Below the pieces are notes generated by a model. It saw only the letters and a list, made by a program, of their open reading frames with translations, was not told the origin of the DNA and ran no database searches. The translations under genes and the position numbers were made by a program. 44,668 nt of DNA from Firmicutes bacterium UBA6806 (lineage in GTDB: Bacteria; Bacillota; Clostridia; Peptostreptococcales; Acidaminobacteraceae), in NCBI GenBank assembly GCA_002452745.1, contig DKFC01000036.1, forward strand, positions 2,013 through 46,680, read 5' to 3'. Below are positions 41,745 through 44,668 of this stretch, one piece after another. Numbering within the stretch: position 1 is the stretch's first letter; each line of letters opens with the position of its first letter.

Positions 41745-41969
41745 CTACATTCTAAGGTCAAGTTCGGATTCATAGGAATCTAACCAATCGACATTGGCAC
41801 AAGTTCCTTCATCCATCTTTTGAATCAGAAAGCGTGGTTTATCTTTGTCTGTAATGGTGATTTCACCGTTTCTTTCAAGCAAGAGCTTCATGAATGCATC
41901 TGGATTCCCGCTAGCTAGGTCAATACATTCCACTAATGCTTCGAAACTGACAGTTTTTAAACCGTTCAT
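41745..41969 (-). CDS. Small Phd-like protein
   Basis: A 74-residue protein starting MNGLKTVSFEALVECIDLAS. The ending of its core, GEITITDKDKPRFLIQKMDE, resembles the beta strand part of Phd/YefM antitoxins, but no toxin gene is adjacent. AGGAGGCAATGCT precedes the ATG. It is a single gene with its own terminator. The antitoxin link is weak. Confidence 0.6.
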   Translation of the reverse strand: MNGLKTVSFEALVECIDLASGNPDAFMKLLLERNGEITITDKDKPRFLIQKMDEGTCANVDWLDSYESELDLRM

Positions 41970-42069
41970 AGCATTGCCTCCTTATATAATTTTATGGCTT
42001 ATTTATAGTATACCCGATTTTGACATTAAATAAATAGCTTTTGCCAATAATGTTTTTATATATGAACAA

Positions 42070-42115
42070 AAATGCCAATGGACATGTGAAAAGCCACATT
42101 TGCCCATTGGCATTT
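42070..42115 (-). terminator. Terminator of the iron operon
   Basis: 12-bp arms AAATGCCAATGG (42070-42081) and CCATTGGCATTT (42104-42115) with an inner ATGTG/CACAT stem and TTTTTG after it on the minus strand. Confidence 0.75.
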
Positions 42116-42143
42116 ATAAGTTTTATCTTTACTCGCACAGTCT

Positions 42144-42395
42144 CTATTCAAAGACCATTTGTCTCACAGAAACAGATTCGAGTTTAGCCAGTTCAGCTTC
42201 AAGCGCTTTAATTTCCACTTCATTTCCCTTTAGAAACTCAATCAAAATCAATCCATTCGAACTGCACTGTCCCGATGAAGCCTCGTGTAACCCAAGTCTT
42301 GTCTTGATAATACACCCATGCTTCGTCAATAATTCTTGAACTCTAGTTGCCTCGCTTTCACGATTGCCAATTTGTATTCCCAATATGATTCTCAT
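42144..42395 (-). CDS. TM1266-like small regulator
   Basis: An 83-residue protein of the group annotated as 'iron-only hydrogenase system putative regulator'. Diagnostic parts: LGIQIGNRESEATRVQELL, GCIIKTRLGLHEA, CSSNGLILIEFL (ACT-like ferredoxin fold). GGAGGT precedes the ATG. Its position after feoB and the Cys-rich protein suggests a link to iron or Fe-S metabolism; no hydrogenase gene is in this window. Confidence 0.75.
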   Translation of the reverse strand: MRIILGIQIGNRESEATRVQELLTKHGCIIKTRLGLHEASSGQCSSNGLILIEFLKGNEVEIKALEAELAKLESVSVRQMVFE

Positions 42396-42525
42396 AAATA
42401 CCTCCAGAATTTAGTATCTGAACGATCCATGAGCACCATTTACAATCTCAATACAATTGGTATGACGTCATGGATGTCTCTACTTATTCTATGAGAATAC
42501 CCACTCCGCCTTTAAATAAACGAAA

Positions 42526-42681
42526 CTACTTGAGTTTAATATCCACGACGCTGTTGCAGCTTGATTTAGCTGAGCAACTTGAACAACCGCCGCATCTGTT
42601 ATTTTTCATATCTTGTCTGGCCCGTTTAAATGACCAGTATAAAACGCCTGCCAGTAATAATCCTACAATTGCTGTTGACAT
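42526..42681 (-). CDS. FeoB-associated Cys-rich membrane protein
   Basis: A 51-residue protein with one N-terminal transmembrane helix (AIVGLLLAGVLYWSF) followed by NNRCGGCSSCSAKSSC, a cluster of Cys residues typical of small partners encoded right after FeoB. Its ATG lies 2 bp after the feoB stop, with GGAGGC inside the feoB end. It may bind ferrous iron at the inner mouth of FeoB. 42396-42525 holds no other gene that I can support. Confidence 0.85.
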   Translation of the reverse strand: MSTAIVGLLLAGVLYWSFKRARQDMKNNRCGGCSSCSAKSSCNSVVDIKLK

Positions 42682-42683
42682 GA

Positions 42684-44639
42684 TTATGCCTCCTGTCCTG
42701 CCTCCTGCAATTTGCTTCTCTTCTGGTCTGCTCTCTTGATGCTTACTACAACCAATGTTATCATTGCCACCAATACGAAAATTGCTGGAACAAATCCAAC
42801 TGCTGTGTGGCCTTCAAAGATGAGTGTTCCCACTTGAGTAATCAGCAATGCCAAGGTATATCCGACTCCAAATTGGAATCCCAATGCTCTAAACAACCAT
42901 TTCTTCGAACCAAGTTCTGCATTCATAGCACCCATAGCCGCAAAACATGGTGGTGTAAATAAGTTAAAGACTAAAAACGCGTATGCTGTAACAGGCGTAA
43001 AGAATGTTGAAAGCACACCGCCTGGAACATGAAGTGCTTCTTCTGTTGCCACTGCAAGAAGAACCGCAAACGTTCCCACGACATTTTCCTTCGCTATAAA
43101 TCCAGTCACAGCCGCTGCTGCAAGTTGCCATCCTACAAATCCAAGTGGAATTAAAAGTGGTGAGATAACCGTTCCCACAGATGCAAGGATACTTGCACCT
43201 TGATCTTCAACTGGTTGAAGGTTCCAACCATACGCTTGCATGAACCACACTAAAGTATTCATAACCAAGATAATTGTAGATGCCTTGTAAATAAATGCTT
43301 TCGCCTTGTCAAACATCTGGAACACAGCATGTTTGATACTTGGCACTTTATACTCTGGTAATTCTAAAATAAAGTGAGATGTATTTTCCCACACAAATAA
43401 TCTTCTGAGTAAGAGTCCACCAATAATAATCATGACAATTGCCAAAATGTACATGCTTGGCCCAACCCAAGTTGATTCGGGGAAGAATACCACTGAGAAC
43501 AGCGCAATAATCGGTAGTTTTGCACCACATGGTACAAACGGCGTCAAAATTGTTGTGATGCGCTTCTCATTGATATCTTCAATGGTTCTGGTTGCCATAA
43601 CACCTGGAATTGCACAACCAGATCCGATAATCATCGGAATAATCGACTTTCCAGATAAGCCAATTTTCTTGAAATATCTGTCCATGACAACAGCAACCCT
43701 TGCCATATAACCGCTATCTTCTAATAAGGATAAGCAAAAGAATAATACCATAATAAGTGGTAAAAATCCGATAACGGCACCAACACCACCAATAATCCCA
43801 TCTACAATCAAGGCTTGCATTAATGGATGGACATTGACAGATTCTAAGAAAGTTGAAACAGCTGTTGGAATAGTCTCCCCGAACAGGACATCATTGAAAT
43901 ATCCTGATAAGAATCCACCAAGACCCTCAATTGAGAACGAATAAACCGCCCACATGACCAAGAAGAAAATTGGAAGTCCGAGGTACTTATGAGCCACAAT
44001 TCTGTCCACTTTATCCGAAAGAGTCACTTGGTGAGCATCCACTTTACGTTTGATGTGCTTTTCCACAAGACCATTGATGTACTTTTGTCTCATCTGATCA
44101 TCGTTAAATATTTGTCTTTCAACCACATCAGAAGTCTTTTTCGATTTCCCCACCTCAACCGCAGTGCTGATGAGGTTTTTCAGTCCATCTCCGCTTGTTG
44201 CAGTAATCTCTACGATTTTACATTTTAAGACTTTACTCAGTGCTTCAATCTCAATTTCATCGCCTCTTCTCTTGATGATATCCATCTTATTTAAAGCGAT
44301 TACAACTGGGATACCGATTTCAATCAACTGAGTGGTAAAGAATAGAGCCCTGCTCAAATTTGTGGCGTCTACAATATTGATGATAACATCTGGTGATTCA
44401 TCCATAACAAAATCTCTTGTGATGGCTTCTTCACTGGTAAATGGTGCTATGGAATACGCCCCCGGTAAATCCACCACCTTGATTTCAGTGTCTTTCACTC
44501 TAAATTGTGACTTTAATAGTGCTTCTTTCTTTTCGACAGTGACCCCCGTCCAGTTTCCCACATACTCCATCTTGCCTGTGATGGCATTGAATAAAGTGGT
44601 TTTTCCGGAATTGGGATTGCCGGCCAATGCTATTTTCAT
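42684..44639 (-). CDS. feoB: Ferrous iron transporter FeoB
   Basis: A 651-residue membrane GTPase for Fe2+ uptake. GTPase domain: G1 GNPNSGKTT, G2 NWTGVTVEKK, G3 VDLPGAYS, G4 ALNKMD. After a helical spacer comes the membrane part with two gate repeats (GSGCAIPGVMATRTI, and TPPCFAAMGA near the C-terminus). Full length for the family. The start at 44639 follows AAGGGTG; a feoA gene may lie just outside the window. Confidence 0.95.
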   Translation of the reverse strand: MKIALAGNPNSGKTTLFNAITGKMEYVGNWTGVTVEKKEALLKSQFRVKDTEIKVVDLPGAYSIAPFTSEEAITRDFVMDESPDVIINIVDATNLSRALFFTTQLIEIGIPVVIALNKMDIIKRRGDEIEIEALSKVLKCKIVEITATSGDGLKNLISTAVEVGKSKKTSDVVERQIFNDDQMRQKYINGLVEKHIKRKVDAHQVTLSDKVDRIVAHKYLGLPIFFLVMWAVYSFSIEGLGGFLSGYFNDVLFGETIPTAVSTFLESVNVHPLMQALIVDGIIGGVGAVIGFLPLIMVLFFCLSLLEDSGYMARVAVVMDRYFKKIGLSGKSIIPMIIGSGCAIPGVMATRTIEDINEKRITTILTPFVPCGAKLPIIALFSVVFFPESTWVGPSMYILAIVMIIIGGLLLRRLFVWENTSHFILELPEYKVPSIKHAVFQMFDKAKAFIYKASTIILVMNTLVWFMQAYGWNLQPVEDQGASILASVGTVISPLLIPLGFVGWQLAAAAVTGFIAKENVVGTFAVLLAVATEEALHVPGGVLSTFFTPVTAYAFLVFNLFTPPCFAAMGAMNAELGSKKWLFRALGFQFGVGYTLALLITQVGTLIFEGHTAVGFVPAIFVLVAMITLVVVSIKRADQKRSKLQEAGQEA

Positions 44640-44668
44640 TTCACCCTTGTATACTAAATTTATCTTAG

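Noticed and set aside
42429..42475. Inverted TCCATGA/TCATGGA between the regulator and the Cys-rich protein gene
   Set aside because: Seven-base arms separated by more than 30 bases are expected by chance.

Overview
The window reads as a low-GC Gram-positive anaerobe of the Clostridia (Bacillota). The signs are strong AGGAGG-type ribosome binding sites, a group IIC intron, FeoB with its Cys-rich partner, a TM1266-like small regulator and a GlnK/GlnL-type two-component system. The species cannot be named from the sequence alone. No tRNA, rRNA or CRISPR array was seen.

Left part (about 220-23826): two mobile elements sit in tandem in what looks like the 3' end of one chromosomal gene, rlmD. 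Element 1 (220-10254) encodes a large serine recombinase, RhuM, a SHOCT-like small protein, MobC without a relaxase, a coiled-coil HTH protein and a RepA-like ATPase beside an array of four hairpins. It also carries a defence operon: an XRE regulator, a fused nuclease-methylase, a specificity subunit and a HEPN protein. Element 2 (about 10246-23826) is phage-like. It has a tyrosine integrase, a divergent repressor/Cro switch, small early genes, terminase small and large subunits, two sigma-like regulators, portal, MuF, tape measure and an excisionase-like protein. It has no recognisable major capsid, tail tube or lysis gene. Related 11-15 bp sequences mark the left edge, the junction and the right edge. 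The integrity of rlmD seems to be kept by a replacement tail supplied by element 2, while a displaced original tail lies at the far left.

The most unusual observation is that the attachment site of element 1 lies inside its own recombinase gene. Joining the two element ends in silico extends the reading frame through the core into a 48-codon tail that is now stranded 10 kb away (10097-10243). The recombinase would therefore have one C-terminus when integrated and another when circular.

Right part (23767-44668), chromosomal: rlmD with an odd Ser/Lys/Gly-rich N-terminal repeat; a small membrane protein; a group IIC intron inserted just behind the terminator of a branched-chain amino acid ABC operon (livK-H-M-G-F, minus strand), with a reverse transcriptase that seems to lack RT block 2; a GlnK/GlnL-like two-component operon; a divergent RND efflux pump and adaptor operon with a possible Fur box; an arsenic-type operon (arsR, arsC, ArsP/YraQ-like permease, small thioredoxin) behind a 12-2-12-like palindromic operator; and an iron uptake operon (feoB, Cys-rich membrane protein), with a TM1266-like regulator downstream.
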